In this document: piece by piece, positions 9,417 to 17,944 of the stretch
Numbering within the stretch: the stretch's first letter is position 1
Layout of the letters: each line of letters starts with the position of its first letter
From: CAXXOK01 sp963675925
Lineage (GTDB): Bacteria; Bacillota; Clostridia; Christensenellales; Aristaeellaceae
Assembly: GCA_963675925.2 (NCBI GenBank)
Contig: CAXXIB010000003.1
Location: 62,001-126,000, forward strand
Length of the DNA stretch: 64,000 nucleotides
Direction: 5' to 3'
Program-made: the position numbers and the translations under genes
Notes under the pieces: generated by a model
Database searches by the model: none
What the model saw: the letters and a program-made list of their open reading frames with translations, nothing else
Told to the model about the DNA's origin: nothing

Positions 9417-10197
9417 TGTAGTGCGAAAGCGGTATGCCAAGCAGCAAACCGACCAGCACAATCGCAAATAAATGGATGGGATACAAACCGTATCCCATCC
9501 ATTTTGGTATACGGAGTTCGGATTTGGTTTGAATCAGAATCAGCGGCAGCGCCATCCACATAAACGCCTGCATTTGGAAGAACAGCTCTTTAATTGTGCC
9601 CAGTAGTCCCTGATTCATAAATGAAAGCGAAACGCCGAACAGAGACGATACGGGGAAGCTGATAGACCCCCAGTAGGCGGCAAACGCAAGGAAGGTAGCC
9701 GCAAGCGCCGGACGCGAACGTCTGGCTGCGTATAAGACCAATATGAACAGAAAGCCATTCAGGCCGTAATCGACATGGATATACTGCAAAAGCACAATGC
9801 ACAGCGCCGGTGCCCAATACTGGCTGCCGTGCACCATGGCTTTGATGCCTGCAATCGCCAGTACCGCAATGCTAAACAGGAACAGGATGTTAAAATCCGT
9901 CCAGCTATGGCCCAGTGCCATCACGTAAACCGGCTGGGAGATTACCCCAAGGAGAAACAGCCGAAGTGCATACCGCAGCGCACTGCGCGTGAATTCGCTG
10001 CCCACAACCAGGCACCAGGCGTACAGCGGCATGGCGATGCGGCCAAAAACCCGGAATTCCATCACCTGGGGGAAAAACACCAGCCCGACATGATCGATGA
10101 TCATGAAGAAAAGTGCAATCAGCTTCAGCAGCGAGGTGTCGGTATTTCCCGCAATGCGCGGCCTTGTATCGGCGGTGCTGGTTTGAAGGTCAGACAT
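9394..10197 (-). CDS. TraX-like multi-pass membrane protein
   Basis: A 267-residue membrane protein with about eight hydrophobic helices and the TraX-family opening LLKLIALFFMIIDHVGLVFFP, in which the Asp-His pair inside the first helix is typical. TraX of the F plasmid acetylates pilin; chromosomal relatives in Firmicutes are acyltransferase-like proteins of unknown substrate, and no conjugation genes lie nearby. Its start is seven bases after the stop of a 42-codon small membrane protein, so it probably relies on translational coupling; its own ribosome site is weak. Its 3' end overlaps icd by 23 bases. Confidence 0.85.
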   Translation of the reverse strand: MSDLQTSTADTRPRIAGNTDTSLLKLIALFFMIIDHVGLVFFPQVMEFRVFGRIAMPLYAWCLVVGSEFTRSALRYALRLFLLGVISQPVYVMALGHSWTDFNILFLFSIAVLAIAGIKAMVHGSQYWAPALCIVLLQYIHVDYGLNGFLFILVLYAARRSRPALAATFLAFAAYWGSISFPVSSLFGVSLSFMNQGLLGTIKELFFQMQAFMWMALPLILIQTKSELRIPKWMGYGLYPIHLFAIVLVGLLLGIPLSHYISLLAGS

Positions 10198-10203
10198 CAG
10201 CGC

Positions 10204-10332
10204 TTACCAGTTGGATAGCAGCGTTGCCAGTAATATGCCACCAACCATAACAACCGCGATGATAATCGTTGCAATCCGGTACAGGAGTTTCTTGCGCTTC
10301 TGCCTGGATTTTGCGCTGGTCTTTTTAGCCAT
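10204..10332 (-). CDS. Small membrane protein, 42 residues
   Basis: A short ORF with a strong ribosome site (GGAGGG seven bases before the ATG) and a good promoter upstream. The product has a very basic head (MAKKTSAKSRQKRKK) followed by one hydrophobic helix (about residues 19-40). It resembles the small single-helix proteins found in many Firmicutes, but I do not recognise the family with certainty. It sits seven bases before the TraX-like gene, so the two form an operon divergent from ctsR-clpC. A longer in-frame reading from 10515 is not credible because it runs through the promoter region. Confidence 0.7.
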   Translation of the reverse strand: MAKKTSAKSRQKRKKLLYRIATIIIAVVMVGGILLATLLSNW

Positions 10333-10365
10333 GAAGTACCCTCCGTAACGTTGAAGTATAGCGGC

Positions 10366-10394
10366 ATTATAGCACATGCGCATAAGGGGAACAA
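10366..10394 (-). promoter_or_regulatory. Promoter of the small membrane protein and TraX-like operon
   Basis: Read on the minus strand: TTGTTC (10394-10389), 17 bases, then TATAAT (10371-10366) preceded by TGC, an extended -10. It is divergent from the ctsR promoter, about 90 bases away. Confidence 0.65.
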
Positions 10395-10463
10395 GACACC
10401 GCAACGTGCTGATGAACCACCGGTTTTGGAATGTAAAAAGCGCAAAACCGGCACGGGAAAGCG

Positions 10464-10496
10464 TTGCATTTTTCAAAATCCATGCTATACTATAAT
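10464..10496 (+). promoter_or_regulatory. Promoter of ctsR-clpC
   Basis: TTGCAT (10464-10469) with TATACT (10486-10491) gives 16-base spacing; an overlapping TATAAT (10491-10496) is a stronger -10 but is 21 bases from the same -35. The CtsR box follows at once, so bound repressor would block either reading. Confidence 0.6.
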
Positions 10497-10513
10497 GGTC
10501 AAAGATAGTCAAC
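10497..10513 (+). promoter_or_regulatory. CtsR operator (heptad direct repeat)
   Basis: GGTCAAA (10497-10503), a three-base spacer GAT, then AGTCAAC (10507-10513). This matches the known CtsR operator, a direct repeat of (A/G)GTCAAA heptads with three bases between them. It lies just downstream of the -10 and before the ctsR gene, the standard arrangement for CtsR autorepression relieved by heat or protein stress. Confidence 0.9.
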
Positions 10514-10536
10514 ACTTTGGCGAGGAGGAGTCAAGT

Positions 10537-11019
10537 ATGCGCCTGAGCGATACGATCGAACAGTTTATCAAAACCATGCTGACGCATGATGAAAACGAAA
10601 TCGAGCTAAAGCGCAACGAGCTGGCTGAGTATTTTAACTGCGCACCTTCGCAGATTAACTACGTGCTTGCAACGCGGTTCACACCCGACCATGGGTATTT
10701 AATCCAAAGCCGCCGCGGCGGGGGAGGGTACATCCGCATTTTCCGCATGCACCAGGACACCAGCGAGCAGCTCGTATACCTATTGGAGGAGCGCGTCGGA
10801 GATCAGATTTCAGCCTTAAAGGCCGATCACCTGATTACCCAGCTCAAGGAGCGTGAAGTGCTCTCACCCATGGAAGCGGGCGTGATGAAAGCAGCGGTTG
10901 AAGAATCCAGCTACACACTTCCCATCCATGCCGCGGTGAAGGATGCACTGCGCGCAAAGATACTCAAAGCGATGCTTTTACAGATTGCCAGGAAGAGCGA
11001 AACTTCTTTAGGAGGATAA
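10537..11019 (+). CDS. ctsR: Transcriptional repressor CtsR
   Basis: A 160-residue CtsR, the repressor of class III heat-shock genes. The N-terminal winged helix-turn-helix includes LKRNELAEYFNCAPSQINYV and the glycine-rich wing RRGGGGYIRI, the tip of which senses temperature in Bacillus. The C-terminal dimer domain follows. The ATG at 10537 has GAGGAGG nine bases upstream; an in-frame ATG at 10351 would run through the promoter and operator, so it is rejected. It is followed after one base by clpC with no mcsA or mcsB between them. Confidence 0.96.
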   Translation: MRLSDTIEQFIKTMLTHDENEIELKRNELAEYFNCAPSQINYVLATRFTPDHGYLIQSRRGGGGYIRIFRMHQDTSEQLVYLLEERVGDQISALKADHLITQLKEREVLSPMEAGVMKAAVEESSYTLPIHAAVKDALRAKILKAMLLQIARKSETSLGG

Positions 11020-11020
11020 C

Positions 11021-13492
11021 ATGGCGATATTCGGAAGGTTTACCCAGCGGGCGCAGCAAACCATAGCCTATGCACAACAGGCGTCTGTCGCCCTGAAACA
11101 ACAATACGTGGGCACGGAGCATATTTTGCTCGGTTTGCTCAAAGACCCTGACCATACAATGACCCGGCTGCTGCCTGAGCAGGTGACTTATGCAAGCGTC
11201 ATGGAACGCGTGCGCGACCTGGGCGAGGGCACATCTACCGTGCGCGGTATTTTAGAGCTGACCCCCCGGTCTAAAAAGCTGCTTGAAGCAAGCATTATTC
11301 AATCCAAGCGCTTCAACCATGCTTATGTCGGCACGGAGCACTTCTGGCTGGCCATGCTGCGGGAAGAGGAAAGCGTTGCTGTGACCATCCTGCGTGATTT
11401 GGATGTCGATACCGAAGCCCTGTCCCAGGCACTAACCAAGGTTTTGCAGTCGGATAAGGTAAACCCCGATCTGATTCCGGCCAAGGTCAAAGAAAAAGAA
11501 GACGGCGAATCCTCGCTGGAGAAGTACTGCCGTGATTTGACCAAAGCTGCCCAAAGCGGCGAGCTGGACCCTGTGGTCGGCCGGACCAAGGAAATGGAAC
11601 GCATTATCCAAATTCTAAGCCGCCGCACCAAAAACAACCCCGTTCTGGTCGGTGAACCCGGCGTTGGTAAAAGCGCTGTGGTTGAAGGCCTGACCATGAT
11701 GATCGCCGCCGGTAAAGCGCCGGAAACCGTTGCCAATAAGCGCATCCTGTCGCTGGATTTGGGCAGCATGATTGCCGGCAGCAAGTATCGTGGCGAGTTT
11801 GAAGAACGCCTCAAGGATACGCTCAAAGAAATTAAAAAAGAAGGAAACATCATTATCTTTATTGATGAGTTCCATACGCTGGTCGGTGCGGGCAAAGCTG
11901 AGGGCAGCATTGACGCCGCTAACATACTGAAACCCGCCCTGGCGCGTGGCGAGCTGCAATGCATCGGCGCGACGACCATCGAGGAATACCGCAAGCATAT
12001 CGAAAAAGACCCGGCACTGGAACGCCGCTTCCAGCCGGTTAAGGTGTTTGAGCCGTCAGTGGACGAAACCCTGGCGATACTTGAAGGCCTGCGCGAAAGC
12101 TATGAAAAGCACCATCAGGTGAAAATCACCGATGATGCCCTGCGCGCATCCGTAACGCTGTCAGACCGCTATATTTCCGATCGTCGTTTGCCTGACAAGG
12201 CCATCGACCTGATGGATGAAGCTGGTTCGCATGTGCGCTTGCGCCGCTATAAGAAGACCCCCAAGGTTCGCGAGCTGGAAGAACAGCTGCATTGCCTGAA
12301 AAACGACTTGAAGGACGCTATACAGGCGGACGATGACAAGCGTATTTTAGAACTCAAGGATATCATCAAGCAGCTGGAAGAGACCATTGAAAAGAAGAAA
12401 GCGGAATGGCAGGCGCGCCGCGCCAAAATCCATTCCTCGGTCAAGGAAGAGGACATTGCCCAAATCGTGTCCAGCTGGACGGGGATTCCCCTTAAGCGCA
12501 TGACACTGAATGAGGGCAAACGCCTGCTGCAGATGGAAGACACGTTGCATAAGCGTGTCATCGGGCAGGAAGAGGCCATATCGGCAGTCAGCCGTGCGCT
12601 GCGCAGAGCACGCGCCGGATTGCAAGACCCCAAACGGCCTATCGGTTCGTTTATTTTCCTGGGGCCCACGGGCGTTGGTAAAACGGAACTGTGCCGCGCA
12701 CTTGGCGAGGCGATATTCGGCGATGAAAAAGCCGTCATTCGCATCGACATGAGCGAATACATGGAAAAACACAGCGTATCCCGCCTGGTTGGCTCACCTC
12801 CCGGATATGTCGGCTTTGAAGAAGGCGGTCAGCTCACCAAGCAGGTGCGCCAGCAGCCGTACAGTGTCGTGCTGTTTGATGAAGTCGAAAAAGCCCATCC
12901 CGATGTGTTTAATATCCTATTGCAGATTATGGATGACGGCCGCCTGACCGATAGCGACGGGCGTGTGGTGAACTTCAAAAACACCATCGTTGTTATGACC
13001 AGTAACGCTGGTGCCCATTCCATTATCGGCAAGCAAAGCCTGGGCTTTGGCGGCATGATTGAAACCGTGCGCGATTACGAAAAGATGAAAGAACGCATCA
13101 TGGCGGAGGTCAAGGATGTGTTCCGGCCGGAGTTTATCAACCGCGTGGACGAATTGATCGTATTCCATGCACTGGAAGCAGACGATATGGTCAAGATTGC
13201 CGGTCTGATGCTGCGCAACGTAACCAAGCGCCTGGAAGAGCAGAACATCAGCCTGGAATACGACCAGGATGTGGTCAACCTGCTGGCGACTGAGGGTTAC
13301 GATGTGAACTACGGTGCGCGTCCGCTGCGGCGTACTATCCAGCGTGTCGTGGAGGATTCCTTAAGCGAAGAAATTATCGCGGGCCGCATTGCCCTGGGTG
13401 ATATGGTGCATCTGTTTGTTAAGGACGGGAAACTGGAGTTTGAACGCTCCTGCCGCATTACCGATCTGATCAGTCAACCAGCCAAGGCATAA
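11021..13492 (+). CDS. clpC: ATP-dependent Clp protease ATPase subunit ClpC
   Basis: An 823-residue class I Hsp100 unfoldase. Two Clp-N repeats (about residues 4-145) are followed by AAA module 1 with Walker A GEPGVGKS at 211-218 and Walker B IIIFIDEFHTL, then a UVR-type coiled middle domain (ELEEQLHCLKNDLK and following), and AAA module 2 with Walker A GPTGVGKT at 548-555 and Walker B VVLFDEVEKAH. It feeds unfolded substrates to ClpP, encoded at the right end of the window. AGGAGG lies five bases before the ATG. In many Firmicutes McsA/McsB load ClpC; their genes are not here. An intrinsic terminator follows. Confidence 0.97.
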   Translation: MAIFGRFTQRAQQTIAYAQQASVALKQQYVGTEHILLGLLKDPDHTMTRLLPEQVTYASVMERVRDLGEGTSTVRGILELTPRSKKLLEASIIQSKRFNHAYVGTEHFWLAMLREEESVAVTILRDLDVDTEALSQALTKVLQSDKVNPDLIPAKVKEKEDGESSLEKYCRDLTKAAQSGELDPVVGRTKEMERIIQILSRRTKNNPVLVGEPGVGKSAVVEGLTMMIAAGKAPETVANKRILSLDLGSMIAGSKYRGEFEERLKDTLKEIKKEGNIIIFIDEFHTLVGAGKAEGSIDAANILKPALARGELQCIGATTIEEYRKHIEKDPALERRFQPVKVFEPSVDETLAILEGLRESYEKHHQVKITDDALRASVTLSDRYISDRRLPDKAIDLMDEAGSHVRLRRYKKTPKVRELEEQLHCLKNDLKDAIQADDDKRILELKDIIKQLEETIEKKKAEWQARRAKIHSSVKEEDIAQIVSSWTGIPLKRMTLNEGKRLLQMEDTLHKRVIGQEEAISAVSRALRRARAGLQDPKRPIGSFIFLGPTGVGKTELCRALGEAIFGDEKAVIRIDMSEYMEKHSVSRLVGSPPGYVGFEEGGQLTKQVRQQPYSVVLFDEVEKAHPDVFNILLQIMDDGRLTDSDGRVVNFKNTIVVMTSNAGAHSIIGKQSLGFGGMIETVRDYEKMKERIMAEVKDVFRPEFINRVDELIVFHALEADDMVKIAGLMLRNVTKRLEEQNISLEYDQDVVNLLATEGYDVNYGARPLRRTIQRVVEDSLSEEIIAGRIALGDMVHLFVKDGKLEFERSCRITDLISQPAKA

Positions 13493-13509
13493 GTAAACGA
13501 AAATCCAAC

Positions 13510-13537
13510 AAAAACCGCGCAAGCGGTTTTTGTTTTC
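13510..13537 (+). terminator. Intrinsic terminator after clpC
   Basis: AAAAACCGC (13510-13518), loop GCAA, GCGGTTTTT (13523-13531), continuing GTTTT. A compact stem with a T-run 17 bases after the clpC stop. Confidence 0.88.
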
Positions 13538-13550
13538 CTGAAAAAAGCTT

Positions 13551-13580
13551 TTGCGATGGCAACGGAAGGTATGCTATAAT
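13551..13580 (+). promoter_or_regulatory. Promoter of the mrfA-like operon
   Basis: TTGCGA (13551-13556), 18 bases, TATAAT (13575-13580) preceded by TGC, an extended -10. It lies between the clpC terminator and the helicase gene. A seven-base inverted repeat (13595-13601 with 13631-13637) lies in the leader; its meaning is unclear. Confidence 0.65.
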
Positions 13581-13671
13581 AGGTAAGCAAACACATGTTC
13601 TTTTCTGCCGAATGCCCTCAATCCGCCGGTAGAACATAAGAGCAGCGAACGATTCATTCGCGGAGGACAGC

Positions 13672-15939
13672 ATGAATATCGATCAATTGACGGCTAAGCT
13701 CAAACAGGATCCCGCCTTCATGGACAATGTAACGACCTGGGAAACCATACCGGCCCGCGAAGGGCAGATGGTGGACTTTCCCGCGTCCATGGATACGCGG
13801 CTGACAGCCGTTTTGCAAAAGCGCGGCATCAAGAAGCTGTATACCCATCAGGCTTCGGCCTGGGATGCAGCGGCGCAGGGGAAGGATTATGTGGTTGTCA
13901 CACCTACAGCCAGCGGTAAAACCCTGTGCTACAACCTGCCGGTGCTGTCCGCCATTTTGCATGACCGGGATTCGCGCGCACTGTTCCTGTTTCCCACCAA
14001 AGCGCTGGCGCTGGATCAGGCCGGGTCGCTGTATGATCTGATCGAGGCCATGGACGTGGATGTGAAAGCTTACACCTACGACGGCGACACCCAGGTGTCG
14101 GCCCGCAAAGCCATCCGCCAGGCGGGGCATATCGTGGTCACCAATCCGGATATGATGCATTCTAACATTCTGCCGCACCACACCAAATGGGTGAAGCTGT
14201 TTGAAAACCTGAAATACATTGTCATCGACGAAATTCATATGTACAGGGGCGTGTTCGGCAGCCACCTGGCTAACGTATTGCGCCGCCTGATGCGTCTGTG
14301 CGATTTCTACGGCAGCAAACCCAAGTTTATTTTGTGCTCTGCCACCATTGCCAACCCGGCAGAGCTTGGGGAAACGCTTACGGGCCGCCACATTGATATG
14401 ATTGACAACAACGGCGCGCCGGTAGGGGAAAAGCATTTTGTGTTTTACAATCCGCCGGTGGTTAACAAGCAGCTGGGTATCCGCAAAGGTGCGCTGAATG
14501 AAACCCGCGCACTGGCACAAACGCTGCTGCATAACGATATCCCGACCATCGTATTTGCCAAAAGCCGTGTACAGGTCGAAGTGCTGACCCGTGCGCTAAA
14601 GACCAGCGGTAAAAACGGCGATGTCGTGCGCGGATATCGCGGCGGCTATCTGCCCAGCGAACGGCAGAAAATTCAGCGACAGCTGCGCGCCGGAGACATC
14701 AAACTTGTGGTCTCCACCAATGCGCTGGAGCTGGGCGTGGATATCGGCTCACTGACGGCCTGTGTGCTGTGCGGCTATCCCGGAACCATCGCCAGCACCT
14801 GGCAGCAGGCCGGGCGTGCAGGCAGGCGCAACGAAACGGCGCTTACCATCATGGTTGCGTCCTCTGCACCGATCGACCAGTACATTGTGGGGCACCCGGA
14901 ATACTTTTTAAACCAGTCGCCGGAGCATGCGCTGCTGCATCCGGATAACCTATATATCCTCTTATCGCACGTGAAATGTGCCGCGTTTGAGCTGCCCTTT
15001 GAAGACGGAGAGCAGTTTGGCAATGTAAGCGACACGCAGCAGTTTTTGGAGTTCCTGACTGAGGGCGGTATTCTTAGGCATGTGGGTACCCGCTACCACT
15101 GGTCGGCGGAAGAATTCCCTGCCAGTGAAATCAACCTGCGTTCGGCCACGACCGAGAACTTTGTCATCATTGATATCTCCGATTCGGCTCATCACCGTGT
15201 GATCGGCGAAATGGATCGCTTTACCGTGCCCATGCTCTTGCACGAAAACGCCATCTACCTGCACGGCGGAAACCAGTATCAGGTTGAGACCCTAGACTTT
15301 GATGCCTGCAAGGCTTATATCCGCGCCGTGGATGTGGATTATTATACCGATGCGGATATGAATGTTGCCATCGGTGTGCTGGACGAAATGAAGGAAAAAG
15401 CGCTGGATTGCGGTGCGCAGTTGACCCTTGGGGAGCTAAAGGTGACCACGATTGTGAAAATCTTCAAGAAAATGAAGCTTGACACCCATGAAAATCTGGG
15501 CTTTGGCGAGGTCATGCTGCCCGAGAGCAACATGCATACGACCGGCATGTGGTGGACGCTGCCGGACAGCATTTCCGCGCATTACCGCAACGATGAACTG
15601 CAAAACGCCATGATGGGGATTTCCAATCTGCTGGCGATTGTTGCGCCCATCTACCTGATGTGTGCGCCGCGCGATATCAAGATTGTGTATCAGGTCAAAG
15701 CGCCGCACACCGACAAACCGACAATCTTTTTGTACGATCAGTACCCCGGCGGCATCGGCCTGAGCGAAAAAGCCTATGAAATGCAGGATATGCTGCTGGA
15801 ACATGCCTTGAGTGTAGTAGAAAGCTGCGATTGCCGGGACGGCTGCCCAAGCTGTGTCGGGCCCATGAACGATGAGGACGCGCGCGGTAAAAACGCAGCG
15901 ATTCAGATTCTGCGGGAGCTTCTCAAATGCCGAGCCTAA
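13672..15939 (+). CDS. DEAD/DEAH-box helicase, MrfA (YprA) family
   Basis: A 755-residue superfamily 2 helicase. Walker A is TPTASGKT at 77-84, the Walker B/DEAH-like box is D186-E187-I188-H189, and SAT (CSATIANPAEL) and motif VI-like GRAGRRN follow. The C-terminal DUF1998-type domain has four cysteines, C719, C721, C725 and C728, in CDCRDGCPSC. This is the layout of Bacillus MrfA, which acts with the exonuclease MrfB in repair of mitomycin C damage outside UvrABC. The next gene is MrfB-like and overlaps it by 13 bases, which supports a shared role. GGAGG lies seven bases before the ATG. Confidence 0.88.
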   Translation: MNIDQLTAKLKQDPAFMDNVTTWETIPAREGQMVDFPASMDTRLTAVLQKRGIKKLYTHQASAWDAAAQGKDYVVVTPTASGKTLCYNLPVLSAILHDRDSRALFLFPTKALALDQAGSLYDLIEAMDVDVKAYTYDGDTQVSARKAIRQAGHIVVTNPDMMHSNILPHHTKWVKLFENLKYIVIDEIHMYRGVFGSHLANVLRRLMRLCDFYGSKPKFILCSATIANPAELGETLTGRHIDMIDNNGAPVGEKHFVFYNPPVVNKQLGIRKGALNETRALAQTLLHNDIPTIVFAKSRVQVEVLTRALKTSGKNGDVVRGYRGGYLPSERQKIQRQLRAGDIKLVVSTNALELGVDIGSLTACVLCGYPGTIASTWQQAGRAGRRNETALTIMVASSAPIDQYIVGHPEYFLNQSPEHALLHPDNLYILLSHVKCAAFELPFEDGEQFGNVSDTQQFLEFLTEGGILRHVGTRYHWSAEEFPASEINLRSATTENFVIIDISDSAHHRVIGEMDRFTVPMLLHENAIYLHGGNQYQVETLDFDACKAYIRAVDVDYYTDADMNVAIGVLDEMKEKALDCGAQLTLGELKVTTIVKIFKKMKLDTHENLGFGEVMLPESNMHTTGMWWTLPDSISAHYRNDELQNAMMGISNLLAIVAPIYLMCAPRDIKIVYQVKAPHTDKPTIFLYDQYPGGIGLSEKAYEMQDMLLEHALSVVESCDCRDGCPSCVGPMNDEDARGKNAAIQILRELLKCRA

Positions 15940-17084
15940 AGGACAAACTGCGCATGATCGGCGCGCAGGCCAAAACACAAAAGCAGTCTCCTGCAAACCC
16001 TGCCGCGCACGAATGCTACCGGGTTTCGGAGCGCTACCCGCTGGCATCATTTCCCGATGCCAAACATATGAACGCCGCGATTCTGCAAGAGATTTACGGC
16101 ACGGCGTTTCCCGCGTCGGTTCGTATGCAGGATATACTATTTTTGGATACGGAAACCACGGGGCTTTCGCGCGGGGCGGGCACGGTGGCGTTTCTGGTCG
16201 GTGTCGGGTATTTTACGCAGGAGCATTTTGTAGTCGAGCAGTATCTGATGCGCGATTACGATGAAGAACCGTTTCTACTCAAAGATATTCACCGCTTGCT
16301 GCAAGCCTTTCCGGTGCTGGCCACCTTTAACGGCCGCACCTTTGATATGCCTGTGCTGCAAAACCGCTTTTTGCTCAATCGCTACCGCGATTCCGTTGAA
16401 AGTGTGCATGCCGATGTGCTCTATCCCTCCCGCAGGGTGTGGAAACTAAGGCTTGGCAGCTGCACGCTGCAAACGCTGGAGGAAAGCGTACTGGGCGTTA
16501 CCCGTGAGGACGATATCCCCGGCGCGATGATTCCGCAGACCTATTTTAAGTATCTGGACAATCGGGATTTTGAACCGATTCGCAGCATTATGGTGCACAA
16601 CCGGCAGGATATTGTCAGCCTTGCACAGTTGTTTTTCTTCTTATGCAGACTGCACGAAAAGCCGGAGACCGCTAGCGAAGCGCAGGATCTGTTTTCGCTG
16701 GCCCGTGCCATGCACAAGTGTGGCGAAAAGCAAAAAGCCAAAAAGTGCTTCCGCCTGTCAGCGCGGGATGGGTTGCGCAGTCCTGCCTTCCATGCCATGG
16801 CCGAGCAGGAAAAACGGGAAGGGCATGCAGACCGCGCCATCAAGCTATACCGGGCCATGCTTTCGCGAAGAGAGGATACCGTAGCGGTATGCGAGGCCCT
16901 TGCCAAACTGTATGAACACCAGATCAAAGATATTCCGCAGGCGCTGCTCTATACCCGGCAAGCGCTGCTGATCTTATCAGAGCCGGGTCTGCAGCCTGGT
17001 GAGGCTGTACAATCCAGGCGAAATGCGTTACAATACCGTTACGCGCGTTTGCGCCGCAAAATCGCAGGAGGTTCTCTCGGATGA
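15927..17084 (+). CDS. DEDD exonuclease, MrfB (YprB) family, with TPR tail
   Basis: A 385-residue protein of the YprB/MrfB family. The RNase H-like exonuclease core starts at about residue 70 with LFLDTETTGL (D74, E76), continues with TFNGRTFDMPVLQNRF, and ends with the HNRQDIVSL segment that supplies the last His and Asp. The C-terminal half (about residues 250-350) reads as TPR-like helical repeats (CGEKQKAKKCFRLS, HADRAIKLYRAML, PQALLYTRQALLIL). In Bacillus, MrfB with MrfA repairs mitomycin C lesions. It overlaps the helicase by 13 bases and the next gene by four, a clear operon. Confidence 0.85.
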   Translation: MPSLKDKLRMIGAQAKTQKQSPANPAAHECYRVSERYPLASFPDAKHMNAAILQEIYGTAFPASVRMQDILFLDTETTGLSRGAGTVAFLVGVGYFTQEHFVVEQYLMRDYDEEPFLLKDIHRLLQAFPVLATFNGRTFDMPVLQNRFLLNRYRDSVESVHADVLYPSRRVWKLRLGSCTLQTLEESVLGVTREDDIPGAMIPQTYFKYLDNRDFEPIRSIMVHNRQDIVSLAQLFFFLCRLHEKPETASEAQDLFSLARAMHKCGEKQKAKKCFRLSARDGLRSPAFHAMAEQEKREGHADRAIKLYRAMLSRREDTVAVCEALAKLYEHQIKDIPQALLYTRQALLILSEPGLQPGEAVQSRRNALQYRYARLRRKIAGGSLG

Positions 17085-17782
17085 ATAGTTTCATGGCGAA
17101 TTTCAAAGCCCAATCGGCCGGACGGAAATATCAGAGCGGAGATATCGAAGCCGCAGGAAAACTATATGAAGAAGCACTGCAGTCGGGGCTCAAAGACCCC
17201 CGTTATATTTTAAGTTATTCTGTACTGCTGCTGCGCAGCGGCGAGTACCAAAAAGCAAGAGAGCTGCTGGTGCAGCACCAAAAAAACCCGATGCTTAACG
17301 CCGAAACCAAAAAACAGCTGTTTGTCAACTATGCCGTATGCATGTATAAGATCGGTGACAATGACAAGGCAATCAGCGTGCTGGAGAGCCAGCATCAAAA
17401 AGACCCCTCCGGCTTGGTGTACCAGACGCTGGGGTACCTGTATGTGGCCACCGGCAACAAGGAAAAAGCGGTATCCTTTAACCTGGAAGCCATGGAGTAT
17501 GATGATGAAGACCCCATCACCTTGGATAACCTGGCCCAGGCCTACTATATTATCGAAGGCGATAAAAAAACCGCCAAGAAATACTTTGAAAAAGCACTGG
17601 CTATTAAACCCGGGCAGATTGATACGCTGTACTTTTTGGCCGAGTATGATATAGAAGACGGGAAGAAAGAAGAAGCAGCAGAAAAGCTGAAAACCGCGCT
17701 CAAGGGCCGTTTCTCGCCGCTGAATCATGCGACAAAGGAAATGGTTCAGGAGAAGTTATCCACCTTGGGAATCGCCGAGTAA
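17081..17782 (+). CDS. TPR-repeat protein
   Basis: A 233-residue protein built almost wholly of tetratricopeptide repeats, about five by eye (for example AAGKLYEEALQSGLKDPRYI, GEYQKARELLVQHQKNP, GNKEKAVSFNLEAMEYD). It has no signal peptide or membrane helix, so it is cytoplasmic and probably a protein-binding scaffold. It starts inside the stop of the MrfB-like gene (ATGA), so it is co-translated with it, and the MrfB-like protein also ends in TPR-like repeats. Whether it takes part in DNA repair is not known. Confidence 0.8.
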   Translation: MNSFMANFKAQSAGRKYQSGDIEAAGKLYEEALQSGLKDPRYILSYSVLLLRSGEYQKARELLVQHQKNPMLNAETKKQLFVNYAVCMYKIGDNDKAISVLESQHQKDPSGLVYQTLGYLYVATGNKEKAVSFNLEAMEYDDEDPITLDNLAQAYYIIEGDKKTAKKYFEKALAIKPGQIDTLYFLAEYDIEDGKKEEAAEKLKTALKGRFSPLNHATKEMVQEKLSTLGIAE

Positions 17783-17783
17783 G

Positions 17784-17823
17784 CAACAATACCCCCTATC
17801 GGGGGTAAACCATGGCTATTGTT
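17784..17823 (+). terminator. GC-rich hairpin after the TPR gene, possible terminator
   Basis: TACCCCC (17790-17796), loop TATC, GGGGGTA (17801-17807), nested in AACAATA (17784-17790) and TATTGTT (17817-17823). There is no T-run directly after the inner stem; a short one (TTTTT) follows 10 bases after the outer arm. It may end the mrfA operon, but it is not a textbook terminator. Confidence 0.4.
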
Positions 17824-17916
17824 TCATCGGGTTTTTATTGGAAGACTGGGTTACGTTACGAATACATACTCTTGGTCAACAATTTAAAAATACTTAATAC
17901 AAATTTTACATAATAG

Positions 17917-17944
17917 ACCAGATATTGGATTGACAATATCTGGT
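17917..17944 (+). promoter_or_regulatory. Operator-like perfect 11-bp inverted repeat over the -35 of the giant gene
   Basis: ACCAGATATTG (17917-17927) and CAATATCTGGT (17934-17944) are exact reverse complements with a six-base spacer. The repeat contains the candidate -35 TTGACA (17930-17935). No T-run follows, so a terminator is unlikely. The position suggests a repressor site for the giant surface-protein gene (inference). The surrounding 17830-18061 stretch is strikingly AT-rich and holds no gene. Confidence 0.6.

Noticed and set aside
9394..10197. TraX-like gene as a sign of a conjugative element
   Set aside because: No other transfer, relaxase, integrase or repeat feature is nearby, and chromosomal TraX-like proteins are common in Firmicutes.
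10351..10536. Longer CtsR starting at 10351
   Set aside because: The extension would be translated from the promoter and the CtsR box; the ATG at 10537 has an ideal ribosome site and gives the normal family length.
13595..13637. LexA/SOS box before the mrfA-like gene
   Set aside because: ATGTTCT and AGAACAT are separated by 29 bases and do not form the compact GAAC-N4-GTTC operator of Gram-positive LexA.
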